From positions 120,930,817 to 120,994,816 of the forward strand of contig CM043958.1 in NCBI GenBank assembly GCA_014529385.2: a stretch of 64,000 bases of DNA, written 5' to 3'. Under the pieces are notes generated by a model, which was not told where the DNA came from, did not search any database, and saw nothing but the letters and a program-made list of their open reading frames with translations. A program made the translations under genes and the position numbers. This DNA is from Adiantum capillus-veneris (lineage: Eukaryota; Streptophyta; Polypodiopsida; Polypodiales; Pteridaceae). Shown here one piece after another: positions 22,749 to 33,835 of the stretch (position 1 is the stretch's first letter; the number at the start of each line of letters is the position of its first letter).

Positions 22749-23692
22749 CTATTTTTTTGAGGGTTTTGCCTCCTCCTTGGAAACATTTTCTTCGTAAGAG
22801 ATCTCCTTGTTTTTCTTATTATTTTCCTTGTATGCCTTGCGATGCATATTTTGTTGCTTAATAGTGTAATCTTTATATAAAAAACATTTTGTATCCATCA
22901 AATAGATCCAACTATTATCAAGGATAATCTTTTGTTTGGTATCTTCTGGCATGGTGTATACAATTGGCCGTTCTCCCGAGCGAAGAGCTCCTTGCTTACC
23001 CACTCTATGTGCTCCATAGACCATAACTTCAAACATGCCAAAGTGGGTTTTGAAGAAACCTTTGTTAACAATGGTAAGAGAAGGAGGCGTCTCTATCTTC
23101 TCTTTGGGAATTCCACGAATAACAATGTTCTTGGAACGTCACTCCCGTTCCTTCAACTCCTCCACATCCACATTCTCAACATTCTTTGTTTGAGCCATAG
23201 CTTGCATGAGTGAGAAATTAGGAACCACATTGTTACCACATACATAAGACCAAGACTTATTTGTGCATACATTTTTCATGTCACATACATCACGGCTCAT
23301 GGTGCAAATTTCTCCTTTTTCAATACATGGTCATGCTCTACTTTGATCATGCGCTTCTTCTTCAAAGCATTCAATTCCACAAGATAGCGTTTACATTCCT
23401 TGTCAAGTTGCATCAAGCATGTTGTTTGCATTTCAAGTGTCCTCTTGAGATTCTCATTCTCAACCACAAGTACCTTTTAGCACGTCATTCTCCATTGCAA
23501 GCGTCCGTAAGTATTCGCCTTGTTTGTTTACGGTCTGTTGCAATGATACCAAGTATGCCACGATCATGGTTTTTGATATCGTTAATTGAGTGGTTGTGTT
23601 GCTATCTCCACACTTAGGAGATTATGGATCATTTTCCACGATGGTTGTGGACTTTGTTGAAGAAGAAGAACCGTGTGAGTGCCGAAAGACAT
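22749..23692 (-). pseudogene. LINE ORF1 relic (copy 1)
   Basis: Same protein as in copy 2, but more damaged in the coiled-coil part. The readable C-terminal 95 residues (23036-22749) run from VMVYGAHRVGKQGALRSGER through PEDTKQKIILDNSWIYLMD to a Lys/Glu-rich tail. It ends 31 bases before the ORF2 start at 22718, the usual tight LINE ORF spacing. Confidence 0.7.
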
Positions 23693-23792
23693 TGTATGTA
23701 AAATAAGAGACGAGAGTCAACTATCTTGAACCTATTCACTTCAAAAATGTTGCTACAAAAATGCCTTCTCTAACTCTGTGTTTTTTGTCTTA

Positions 23793-24009
23793 AACAAAAT
23801 TTTAAATGTTGTGCAAGGCATTGATGTACATCTGGATTTTTTATAAATATAGACTTTGTTGAGGATGTTGCAAGTTCCAGCAGGTCTAATACTACTAAAG
23901 TTGTTTGGCCTACAACTAAGCAATCTTGTGGGGATGTTAGAGATGCAGAAGCTCATGAACTGATTGCATTATGAACAAAGGGTACTATTAATCTTCACAT
24001 TTACTTAAG
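23793..24009. other. Short gap between LINE copy 1 and unit B
   Basis: About 220 bases with no recognisable gene or repeat. They include the unique sequence just upstream (5') of the LINE. Confidence 0.5.
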
Positions 24010-24655
24010 GTACAAGCATAGGTGATTGCATTGTGAAGGGCCTACGCTTTGCATTGGGATAACACATCTCCACCTTGTTGGGCATAGCTTGCAATTAATG
24101 CGTTCTACAAGACGATCCCCATCAAGAAAGTTATGTGCTTTTCATGTGAGGGCGCCACATTTCATATTGATCAAAGCATCACCAAGCACAACATGCTTGT
24201 CCAATAGCTCCTCACTTGCAATTTCACAACATTTCAATGAGCTTTTTGTGCCTTTGTTAAGGGCACCACACTTGGCATACATATCGACCAAAGCATTGTA
24301 AGCACAACAAGTTTCTCCAATTGCCCCAATTTGCAATCTCATAGTGAATTCTCTCACCCATGTGAAGGTTAGAAAATAAGTTCTTCTTCTGAGCACAAGC
24401 TTATAGTCAAGTCAGAAAATAAAAACTCGTTGTTGTTGACACCTCAATATGCTCTTCTGGTCTATGCTTGACTTTTTCCATGTATTTTCTTCCTAGCCAA
24501 TATTCAATGCATTCGACATGAAACATTTCAGGAAAAATGGTCATCAAGAACATGCACAAGTTATATTGCATCTAAGAAAAACCACATATAAAAGCACTCC
24601 AAGAGACTTCGTTTGGTGAGAAACCCTCAGTTTTCATGTGGCCAAGAGTTACCTT
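24010..24655 (-). pseudogene. PPR (PLS-class) protein relic, unit B copy
   Basis: On the - strand this gives the clearest PPR run in the window. An RTYFLTFTWVREFTMRL block comes first, then AYNALVDMYAKCGALNKG, then a linker to DKHVVLGDALINMKCGALT. Two successive ALxxMYAKCGAL signatures, the second lacking three residues, place it in the plant PLS PPR class. The part nearest 24010 has no counterpart in unit A, so unit similarity begins inside this relic. The other end is cut at 24655 exactly at the terminus of a MITE fragment. Confidence 0.75.
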
Positions 24656-24983
<328 letters not shown>

Positions 24984-25282
24984 TTGAGGACCGCCTTTGC
25001 AGGTACGTTGAGAGAAGAGAGGGAGAGAGGGGGTCGTGTGGGAGCATGCTCTACGTCGCCAATAGCAGAGTACCTGACCACACGACCCGAGTATGTGTTG
25101 TGTGTGTGTATATGCATTGTGTGGCCTGTCTTTTGTCGTATTGCATGGCAATCATAAGGTAACTTACCAAACAATGCGAGTGTGTGCATAAGTTGTCCTA
25201 CAAAACAATGCGTACCGTGGGAGAATCACCTCGATGACGTGAGGAATATGGTGTCCTTGTGGTAAGTATTGGCTCACTGTCT

Positions 25283-25625
25283 GGTACTACGTTGGTAATG
25301 TGGCGATTCTAGTATCCTTACGGCCAGTCAACTTCCCTTCCCCTTTCCAAAAAAACATATGGGCATCAATCGATAACGTGGCTATATGATGCACGTATGA
25401 AAGCCATTATTTCTCTTTAGATTCATGCGGCACTAGATCGATAATGTGGCCTATTGAATTTCATTTGTTAGAAGCATCTGTTTTTGCTAAATGTGGCGTT
25501 CAGGTCGTTAACCCAGCCGTAAAAACAACATATAAGTTGTATGTGCATGTGCAGTTCATTTTTTCAAGTATTAAGTATATGAAATACTTGGTCGGTAACG
25601 CGACCACGAAGAGTATTTCATATAC
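25283..25625 (+). repeat. Hairpin array with shared loop motif (unit B)
   Basis: This is the counterpart of 6690-7086. Hairpins still readable are 25283-25289/25310-25316 (20-base loop), 25363-25368/25387-25392, and 25575-25588/25612-25625. The last has a perfect 14-bp stem, one pair longer than in unit A, and a 23-base loop. The loop motif persists at all six positions (e.g. TCGATAACGTGGCT, TCGGTAACGCGACC). The stems matching unit A hairpins 1, 4 and 5 have decayed. Confidence 0.75.
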
Positions 25626-25639
25626 AAATGTTTGATATT

Positions 25640-26480
25640 GTTGCTTTTAAGTGTTCTTATGAAAATATATATTAGCTAATCATATTCAAAAGAATTCTTT
25701 ATTCATAAATCATCATCCCTATTTTAAATGCTACATTTACATAAGTAATATTCACACTAGGTTATTTCTCTATGTAAAAAAGTATATGCACACAATTTAC
25801 ATGTTAAATATTCATTTTTATCTTTTTAAAGAGAAAGACGTTCTTTGCAATTTATGATTGGTTTGCATAACTTTAATGATTTAAAATGAGCTAAAATGAA
25901 ATTGACAATATGTACATCATGATGCATGTGTCTTCTAAGAGGTAATTTTTTTGAAGTGAATTGTGATAATACGCACAATATAAACTCAGGTCTTATGTTC
26001 TATCAGAATATTTTGAACTTTTTTGGGCTCTTAACATGTTCTGTTAGATCTGGAAAATTTTATTAGGAGGTACTTAATTTTATTACATTTTACACGAGTA
26101 AACATACCATTTTAAAGTCAAAATGCATATCAACCTGAATAAATATAATATTGCATAATATTTTGAAGTCTTTAAGTCAGTGTATGGTTTGTTTGAACTA
26201 GTGTGAGAGTGAAACGTCAAAATATAAGTAATAAATTCACCATATGTTGAAATGTTTCAGGTTTTTAACCTGTATTGTTTAATCTAGATGAAGTTCTTAA
26301 AAGCTACTTGTTTGCTTTGAATTTTACACGAGTAAACATTGAATTTTAAAGTGAAAATTGTTTCCAATGTGTATTAATATAATCGTGCACATTTCTTAAA
26401 GTCTTCAAGTCATGGTTTAGGTTTGTCTGAACTAGTGTGAGAGTCTTAGCACACTGTGCACCCACCATGGAATTTTATTC
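25640..26480. repeat. Degenerate ~240-bp tandem repeats (unit B)
   Basis: Same arrangement as 7100-8015. Copies end near 25970, 26215 and 26455 and share AACTCAGGTCTTATG, TTTTTAACCTGT, ACACGAGTAAACAT and GAAGTCTTTAAGTCA-type words. No coding signal is seen. Confidence 0.55.
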
Positions 26481-26499
26481 GATATGTTGTTTTTTATTT

Positions 26500-27990
26500 T
26501 CCAGTGCGAAAGTGATGCCATATCAAACGTGCCATTCAAAAAGAATGTATTTTTGCAATATCATCATGTGCAAATGGTTGCATACAACAAATTAGTGAAA
26601 GTGACGTCTTCATTAAAGACCTCACTAGCACGATATGGGAGAACACAGAGCGTAGGATGCGAGGTGAAGGACAATATGAGTTGGTAATTCCAACAGGGAT
26701 TCAAGAATTTGACCCCCACCACAAGGTTAGAACAATGTTGGGCAATATGAAAGTCTATTGTAGAGACTTAAAGAAAGATATCCCTCCCACCTGCAATATA
26801 GCAAAATTAGAGCTCTGGGACAAATTACGGAGGAACAGAAGGTCAAGATGAACCGGGTGAAAGCTCAAGACCAAGCTTCCTTAACCCAAAGATTGAAGAT
26901 GGCCCAAGATGCACAAGTGGCTGCGGGTGGCCAATCAAATGCCAACGGCACCGGCACAATCATGCACACGACATTAAATGCCAAGTGCGCTCATCTGATT
27001 GGCATTCCCCACAAGGCCCTAGTAGAAGGTACAAGGATTGGAGTAGGCTCTTTTGGTGTGTGCACATTATACACCATTAAAGGCATCTCTTTCTTTACAA
27101 AGCACATTACATATGTGGAAAAATGCTACAAGGGAGGGATGGAGGTAAAATTTGATAGCTTTTAGACAAAGTAAGGAATGAAACACTTCACCCCTCCATT
27201 GTAAGATGCATTATCTTTAGCACCGAAGCTCCGTGGACCACAATATTTCCATACTACAATGGAAGCACCTTGGGGGACATGATGTGCTACTTGCCATTTG
27301 CCCACGGAGCATTCAGATGCCACATGCATAGGCTACAACACGGCTAGAGGTCACTGCCACCAGAAAATCAGCACTTACCAGAGATAGAGACTGCATGGAT
27401 CAAAGAAGTGATTGAGCAGATGCCAGCAATCTTACACGCTTTAATTGATGGCGTTGCGGCCGCTCACTTGGCTGCTATAGTGTACAATGACATGCACCCT
27501 TTCAACATAATGTTGGACTTTACTCATGCAAATAAACCCCGCATTGGCATCATTGATTGGGGCATGATGCTTAGAACTCCAGCCATGCGCGTATCAAATG
27601 ATTGTTTGCATCCAAGCGGACAGTGAGACCCTACAGTTTTGGAGGCACAAAAATAAAGGGAAGGAGCGATTACAAAGCGATCGTGGATTGCTCCAAAAAT
27701 ATATGATCCACGATGCACAGATGCGTACACAAAAGCAAGCAACATTTATGCATTAGAATATCTATTCAACATGTTGATAGACTTTTGGAGTGAAGCAAGG
27801 AAAGTTTATTTCCCAGAAGAAGTATTTTACTACTTTAATCAAGATGTCATGAGGGCCATTTAGATAAAAGTAGATTGTTGGATGAAGTTAAGAGAGCAGG
27901 AAGATACAAGAAACGCATCAGATGTTTTGATTTTTTCAAAGAGCATTTAAATACAGACCCTAATCCTGTCCAACGATCGCTTGTTGAACT
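26500..27990 (+). pseudogene. Protein kinase-like gene relic, unit B copy
   Basis: This is the better-preserved copy. An N-terminal region of unknown family lies near 26597-26830 (ISESDVFIKDLTSTIWENTE, GIQEFDPHHKVRTMLGNMK). The glycine-rich loop TRIGVGSFGVCTLY lies near 27030. The catalytic-loop equivalent IVYNDMHPFNIMLDF lies near 27478-27520: it keeps the Asp and Asn of HRDxKxxN but has Y-N for H-R and H for the Lys. The metal-binding motif reads GIIDWGMM (D-W-G for D-F-G). ASNIYAL-YLF lies near 27740-27765. The usual VAIK lysine is not obvious. Stops between lobes make it a pseudogene. The ancestral protein plausibly kept the two aspartates needed for catalysis. Confidence 0.7.
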
Positions 27991-28411
27991 TGGGCCATCT
28001 TTTTACCCAGCCTGAACATTTTTGTGCTATACATTTGCCTTGTTGTTTGGGTATTTTATTTGTATTGAAGTCTATTATCTGGGTTTGGGGTGGTTCACCT
28101 CATTGATTCATTTGAAGTATATTTGAATTTATATGTCTCTAGTCAATTATCTTGTAGTTCAATTTGATCAGTTGTCTTGTATTTCAATCATCAATTATAT
28201 TTAATCATTTGTCTTGTAATTCAATTGGTTAATTCAGTTGTGATTTTGTTTTTTGCATCAATTGTGATTTGATTGAAGGGGCCTACGACGTGCTATGTAG
28301 TGGACGAGACTATTGTCTTTGTGTATCTATGAGACTGTTGAATCGTGAGAATATATTTTTGTCAAAGATATTGAATATTTGTCTCTTTGTACATTGCAAC
28401 TCTTAGATAGT
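27991..28411. other. Non-coding spacer between kinase and RING relics (unit B)
   Basis: Counterpart of 9481-9876, with the same CAATTGT/CTTGTAxTTCAAT word repetition and no coding signal. Confidence 0.55.
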
Positions 28412-29445
28412 ATGGCTGATGAAGAACAAGTTTATGGTACCCACTCAGTGCTAGATAATCAATAACAAGCAGTTGTTAATGCATTTCAACGCATGAAATC
28501 TCTAGTGCACGATATGTCAGTATAGCAAGTGACACACACTGCTTCACGACTATCAAAATAGGCAAATCCAACCACATGCAATGGAAAGATACCAATAAAG
28601 AAGTGACCAAGAATATAATTTAAAACAGTATGGCCATGTGAGGACGTGGAGATAAAGAAAGAACGGTGGAAGGTATAGAAGTGCCTCCACAAAGCGATCA
28701 AAGAAAACGCTAAGAGGATCTACTTAGAAGTTTATGGCCATCCACTGCACAATGCAGATTGTGTGTTATATTTTGCAAAAATGTTGTATGTTCATTTTGT
28801 GCAACAACGACTGGTAGGCCTTTTGTCGAAGGAGACAACTGTAGCCACCCATGATATCAAGAAGAGTTGTGTCACTTTCACTCGAGATGAGCTCACATGA
28901 TAGTGAAGGGGCTGACTTACAATTGAAAAAGGAGAAATATATTTACACGACATAGCTGGCAGAGAAAGATGCAGAAATAACACGGATTTCTACAGCCACC
29001 TAAACACCCCAACCATCACAGGTCCAGATGGAGAAAAGTATTCATCACTTAAGCCAAGATGTTCAAAATCTGACACAGTGAGTGAATCCTCAACCTGTAC
29101 AAGGGACACGCATTAGTCACCTTGTCTTGCATCCAGAGTTGGTCTCCTCGTCTGCTTTGGATGCATCTTCATCTTCTCAATGTCCAGTTTGCTATAAGAA
29201 TTTTGATGGATGAAGTGGATATTATACATTGACATGTGGCCATTATTATCACCTCGTATGTTTAATTTGTTCTATGCAAAATAGTAGCTGAGGGTGCAAT
29301 CTATTCACAAGATATTCCACAAGGAATATATTATATGCTAGGAATGGAAAATGAGTAAATTCAAACAAGCCCGCCAAGATATCCCTAGCACAATCAGAAA
29401 TCTGTTTGGTGAAGAAGATGCAGGTTCTGAGTATAACAATTGAGA
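28412..29445 (+). pseudogene. RING-finger protein relic, unit B copy
   Basis: The start codon at 28412 (MADEEQVYGTHSVLDNQ) is followed by several stops. Later blocks match unit A: EVYGHPLHNADC, GLLSKETTVATHDI, then CPVCYKNFDG (interrupted by a stop), YYTLTCGHYYHLVC. A stop and a frameshift destroy the last zinc-binding pair. Both units have lost the end of the RING, but by different changes. Confidence 0.65.
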
Positions 29446-29589
29446 TCGACAAACTATGCATAATCGCTACTATGAAGCATTGTATATGATCAAAACACAT
29501 TGAATACAAGCTCTTTCATAATGGTTTTTGACACAAACTTCATTCTACACTCAAGCTATGATGAATCTGTGAAGTTGTTATCTGGTTCT

Positions 29590-31900
29590 AAGACTGAGTG
29601 TTGTGGGTCTTCTTATAATTCAACTTCCACATCTATTATTAGATTCTCTTCTATTTCGTCTATATTGCATTGAGATACACCGACATTGAACTCTTCTTCG
29701 TCTTTGTTTTGACAATCATACAACCAGGTTGGTATTTCCTTCTTGTAGCCAACACTTTCAATGTGATGCAATATCTTTTCGTTGCAAAACATATACACTA
29801 ATTTTTCAGCTCTGTCTGCTAATAATCTATTGTAGATACACCAACATTGAACTCTTCTTCGTCTTTGTTTTGACAATCATGCAACCAGGTTGGCATTTCC
29901 TTCTTGTAGCCAACACTTTCGATGTGATGCAATATCTTTTCGTTGCAAAACATATACACTAATTTTTCAGCTCTGATTGCTAATAATCTGTTGTGAATAG
30001 TGATATGAACATACTTGTACATACTCCAGTTTCTCTCTGAACTTGAGTTTGTTGCACATTGCGCTAGTACTTTCATTGCAAGGGGATGTAAGGTCAAGTA
30101 ATGCTCTCCACCATTCATCATCCACCACTTCCATGCAAGTTGCTCTTTTGCCATATACTGTACAAAACCATTCGCAAGAGGACCTTGTATTAATCTAAAT
30201 GCACTCATTTCTTTGATACAATCAATTTGGTCATGAACATTGTAGTAGAATGTATTGACCACGTGATAGAAATCACTGTCCAACGTTGTGTTGGACATCA
30301 TATCTAAATTTCAATACTCTAGATTGAGCATGTAAGCCACACTATGGAGTGGACTATGAGTGCTCTTCCATATTGCATGAAAATACTTGGCCAAAATTCT
30401 TTGCTGTTTGCCAGGGAATGGTAGTCGCCCCTCCTTCTCTACTATAGACTCTTTTAGCTCCTCAAGATTTTCAAGACTTTGTTGGACTAACCACCATGTC
30501 ATCCGCACTTTGCTCATATTTTGTGCCTTCTCTGATCAAGGTTGCAAATTGCGAACATAATGGGTATCATTACATGGTATGAATCCATTACACTCCTAGC
30601 CTTGTTTATAGAGCCACGTAGATATGTAATTTTCTCTGTCACTTTTTTTTTCTGCTCAAGCTACCATTCTTCAGAGGCCGTGCAATTGAAAGTGTCAATC
30701 ACAATGCACTTATGACGGAGAAGTGATTTCAATGTATAAAAATGCATGCACAATTGAGTTTTAACAGGAAGTTTCAACATCACTCATTTGCGTGTTTTGT
30801 ACAAATCGAGCACTCTTTTTTGTTTCAAGATAAATTTCACAACTTGGCGTGCTATGTCAATTATTTTGGCGAACCATGTGGTTTCTTCACTACTGTACCA
30901 ATCCTTCAGCACCAAGTTTAAGTTGTGTGTATTACAACCATTGGACTTCTTTATTAATTTGATAGCATTTTTATAGTTCTTTGCGTTGTCCATGACTACT
31001 TGAATGACATGTTCAGCTTCGATTTCTTTGATTACATTAATCAAAACCTCAAAAATGTATTTGCTACTTTTAGTTGCACCAAAACTTTCAATCACCTTTA
31101 TCAATGTTTCTCCCCTTGTAAAAATCAACATTACATTGATCAATGATTTTCTTTGAGCATTTGACCAACCATCACTCACAATTGTGCATCCTGAAAGCGA
31201 TATATTCCCAAGTATTATTTTGGCAACACACTCTTTGACTTCGATGTAACATTTGCCCAAGAGAACATTTCGTATCGTGTGATAAGAAGGATCTAAAATC
31301 CTTGGCCAAACTCATCGATTTTCTTCCAAGCAACCTTTCAATGATTGCTGTCTACCATGATCGGAGCACTTCCAATGAAGAAAATTGCTTTGGCGAGTGC
31401 AGTTTGTGCTTCTTCTAGAGACTGCATTCGAAAGCTTTGATACAATGATTTTTGATGCATTTGACCAAGTCCACCTTCTTTGTGATGCTTAAAAGGAACG
31501 CTTCTTGACATTTCCTCTCCCTATGCAGGTTGTTTTTCAAGGCTAGTTGGTGTCACCACAGGATCAACAGAGTTAACATTTGGCTCTAACTGCTCTTGAC
31601 TTGCATCCATAACAAAGCTAGATATCTGTTGTCTCTTGCCACCTTTTTTGGTGAGCTCTTCTCTCAAACGCTTTGCAATTGTAGGTGCCTAAGGATGTTC
31701 ACATTTCTTACAATTCTTTTTAACTCTACCTAGAAAATGGTCCCTAATGCATGGCGCACCACCTGAGTTTGTTATGAAGCAAACTTTACATTGCCACTCC
31801 ATATATCAACCACATATGTTTTGAGCATAATCCCACTCTTTGCCAGAGGCTTTTTGATTCTTTGGCTTCTTTGTACCACTTGTGCCAACATTTTTCTCCA
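29590..31900 (-). pseudogene. hAT-family transposase relic, unit B copy
   Basis: Read from 31900 on the - strand: a damaged BED-like N-terminus, then a DUF659 core at 31260-30784 (GCTIVSDGWSNAQRKSLINV, EAEHVIQVVMDNAKNYKNAI, CNTHNLNLVLKDWYSSEETT). A linker follows at 30517-30311, then the hAT dimerisation domain at 30301-29819 (LAMKVLAQCATNSSSERNWS, NRLLAIRAEKLVYMFCNEKI). The core is longer here than in unit A. A 161-bp tandem duplication repeats the end of the dimerisation domain. It is dead, but the two copies together cover most of the protein. Confidence 0.85.
29701..30000 (-). repeat. 161-bp tandem duplication in the hAT relic of unit B
   Basis: The block holding TCTTTGTTTTGACAATCAT at 29701 recurs at 29862. 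It repeats codons for EKLVYMFCNEKILHHIESVG and the tail after it. Unit A has one copy at 11160-11300, so it arose after the unit duplication. It shifts the frame. Confidence 0.9.
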
Positions 31901-32409
31901 TTGATTTTAATTTAAAACTGAAGGCATAAGAACTAGATGCTTAGTTTTTAAAACAATTTTCTTCTTTTCAATATATATTAAAAAACCAATAACTAAGAAA
32001 GTAATCAAAGCTGCGCAATATGAGATTTGCAATGTACTCTAGTCAATTCACATATCGATCACATATGTTGTGAGCAAACATACACATTGCAATGCACTCT
32101 CTGCATGGCATTATAAATACAACAATGCTATTAATTTCTCAATGCAATTATTATTATGATGATTATTTATACATCCTCTTCAATTTGAAAACAATAACAC
32201 ACATCTAGTTTCAAATGCTACAAAGAATAATCAACTTCTATAGTAAAAGGATGTCAATTATTTACAAAACACACACAAAAGCAATAATATTTATGAGGTC
32301 ACGCTAAAAATTAATGTGATCATGTCTTTTTCTTGTGTAATTACTAGAGTTATTAACATAATCACACGATCATGAGATTACGTCAATGAAATCCCAACTT
32401 CTCATGGTT
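31901..32409. other. Non-coding spacer between hAT and copia relics (unit B)
   Basis: AT-rich counterpart of 12820-14107 without the unit A-specific stretch. No genes seen. Confidence 0.6.
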
Positions 32410-33345
32410 CTTTAGTGAGTAGAAAATCACCTTTATCTTGTGCTTATACTGACAAAAAAATGTTTGGGAATTTTAATGAAAAATACAAGAAGAAGATGCA
32501 TTGCCATTATTGCAAGGCTAATGGTCACTTGATAAAGCAATTTCCTAGGTTGAAGGAAATATAGGTCAATAAGAAAGAGGTTGGATATACTACTAGTGTA
32601 GCTATTGTAGAATCTTTTGGAAATGGAGATTGTGCTATTGATGTAGATGCAATGTGGATATTTAGTGCATAGTGTACTTATGATCCTTCTATCCATGATC
32701 CATGTATGTCAATTTTTGTAGTCACATGTTTGGTACTTTGATAGTGGTGCTACAAAGAACACCTCTCTCAAGGCTATCCCTCATAGAAACATGGTCACTT
32801 GTGCCAACAATGTCTCTTATCCGATCAAGGGGATACACTTGTTGATGCATTTTATGTACTAGGGACTAAAAAATTATATTTTATGTATCTACACTTGCAA
32901 TACTTTCTCTCTTGTTTTCAAATTTATGGATGAAAAATGTATAGTCATGATCTCAATTTTGGTGATGAAATTGTTGCATTTGGTATTTTGTGTTGTGGGT
33001 TGTATAAGCTCACATTGTATGACAAGTGGGAAGAATTTAAAAAAATTCAATTGTGGATTCAAAGGCTATTTCAAATGGAAGACTTTGGCATGCACATTTT
33101 GGGCATTTGAATTTTGCTAGTTTGCTACGTTTGTAGAAATCTGATATGGTCACTTCTTTGATTTTTCTCGATGCACCTTCTAAGAATGTTGTGAAGGTTG
33201 TATTTTGGGTAGGATATAAAAGTTTCCAAAGGATGGTTTAGTAAGTACTACATGCAGGTTACAATTTATGCATAGTGATGTATGTGGGCCTATGTAAACT
33301 CCATCCTTGGGGGATTACATGTACTTCATTACTTGATGGGTACAT
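32410..33345 (+). pseudogene. Ty1/copia gag-protease-integrase relic, unit B copy
   Basis: Same fragment order as in unit A: zinc knuckle CHYCKANGHLIKQF near 32500, protease WYFDSGATKNTSLKAIPH near 32733, pre-integrase TLACTFWAFEF near 33080, integrase start near 33255-33320 (TCRLQFMH-DVCGPM-TPSLGG). The Phe replacing the last zinc-knuckle Cys is shared with unit A. No reverse transcriptase. Frameshifts throughout. Confidence 0.8.
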
Positions 33346-33835
33346 TTTGGAGAAGTGCTTATCTAGTATTTACAAAGTTAACATTGTAGAGCCATCATCG
33401 CCATCATATCCTGAATGCCTTTTTGGTAGCACCCCTATAGTATTTAAACCAAGCACAAAAAATTCATCGATTTGTGCACCCTCAGTGGGAAATATGTGTC
33501 TGTCTGAGATGGATATAGTATTGTGGATATTTTGAGGTCTGCATCAAAGGAGAACACCTTAACAGAGATCATATCTGACATTGATCTTATTGTAAAGGTG
33601 ATAGAGATCCTCAAGATTTACAATGGTGATGTCACTCTAAAGTCCCCACCAACCAAAGAAAAAGTACAGGGAATGGATTCAATGGAACATCAAAATGAGC
33701 ATCATCTATGGACAAAGCTTAAAACCTCCAACATAGTCTTCTTTAGGGTTGCACTACAAAGCGAATGCGTTTGTTTTGTGAAATCCATCGATGAGATTTT
33801 CTCCAAACTTTTAAATTATGGAACAGTAGTTTGTT
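33346..33835 (+). other. Unrecognised former coding stretch at the end of unit B
   Basis: Counterpart of 15166-15672. The frame at 33523-33837 is open for 104 codons here (DILRSASKENTLTEIISDID, then HHLWTKLKTSNIVFFRVALQ, CVCFVKSIDEIFSKLLNYG). The family is not recognised. Confidence 0.4.

Larger units (their letters stand above)
17850..23792 (-). mobile_element. LINE copy 1 (L1-like), nearly full length, interrupted by a solo LTR
   Basis: Read on the - strand, ORF1 lies at 23692-22749, then the ORF2 endonuclease at 22718-21830, the start of reverse transcriptase at 21435-20959, a 1.58-kb LTR insertion, the rest of reverse transcriptase at 19369-18850, and C-terminal parts to about 17850. Its 5' part matches copy 2. 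ORF2 order (endonuclease, reverse transcriptase, Cys-rich C-terminus) fits L1-like plant LINEs. Frameshifts in every segment make it dead. No tail or flanking duplication could be seen. Confidence 0.85.
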
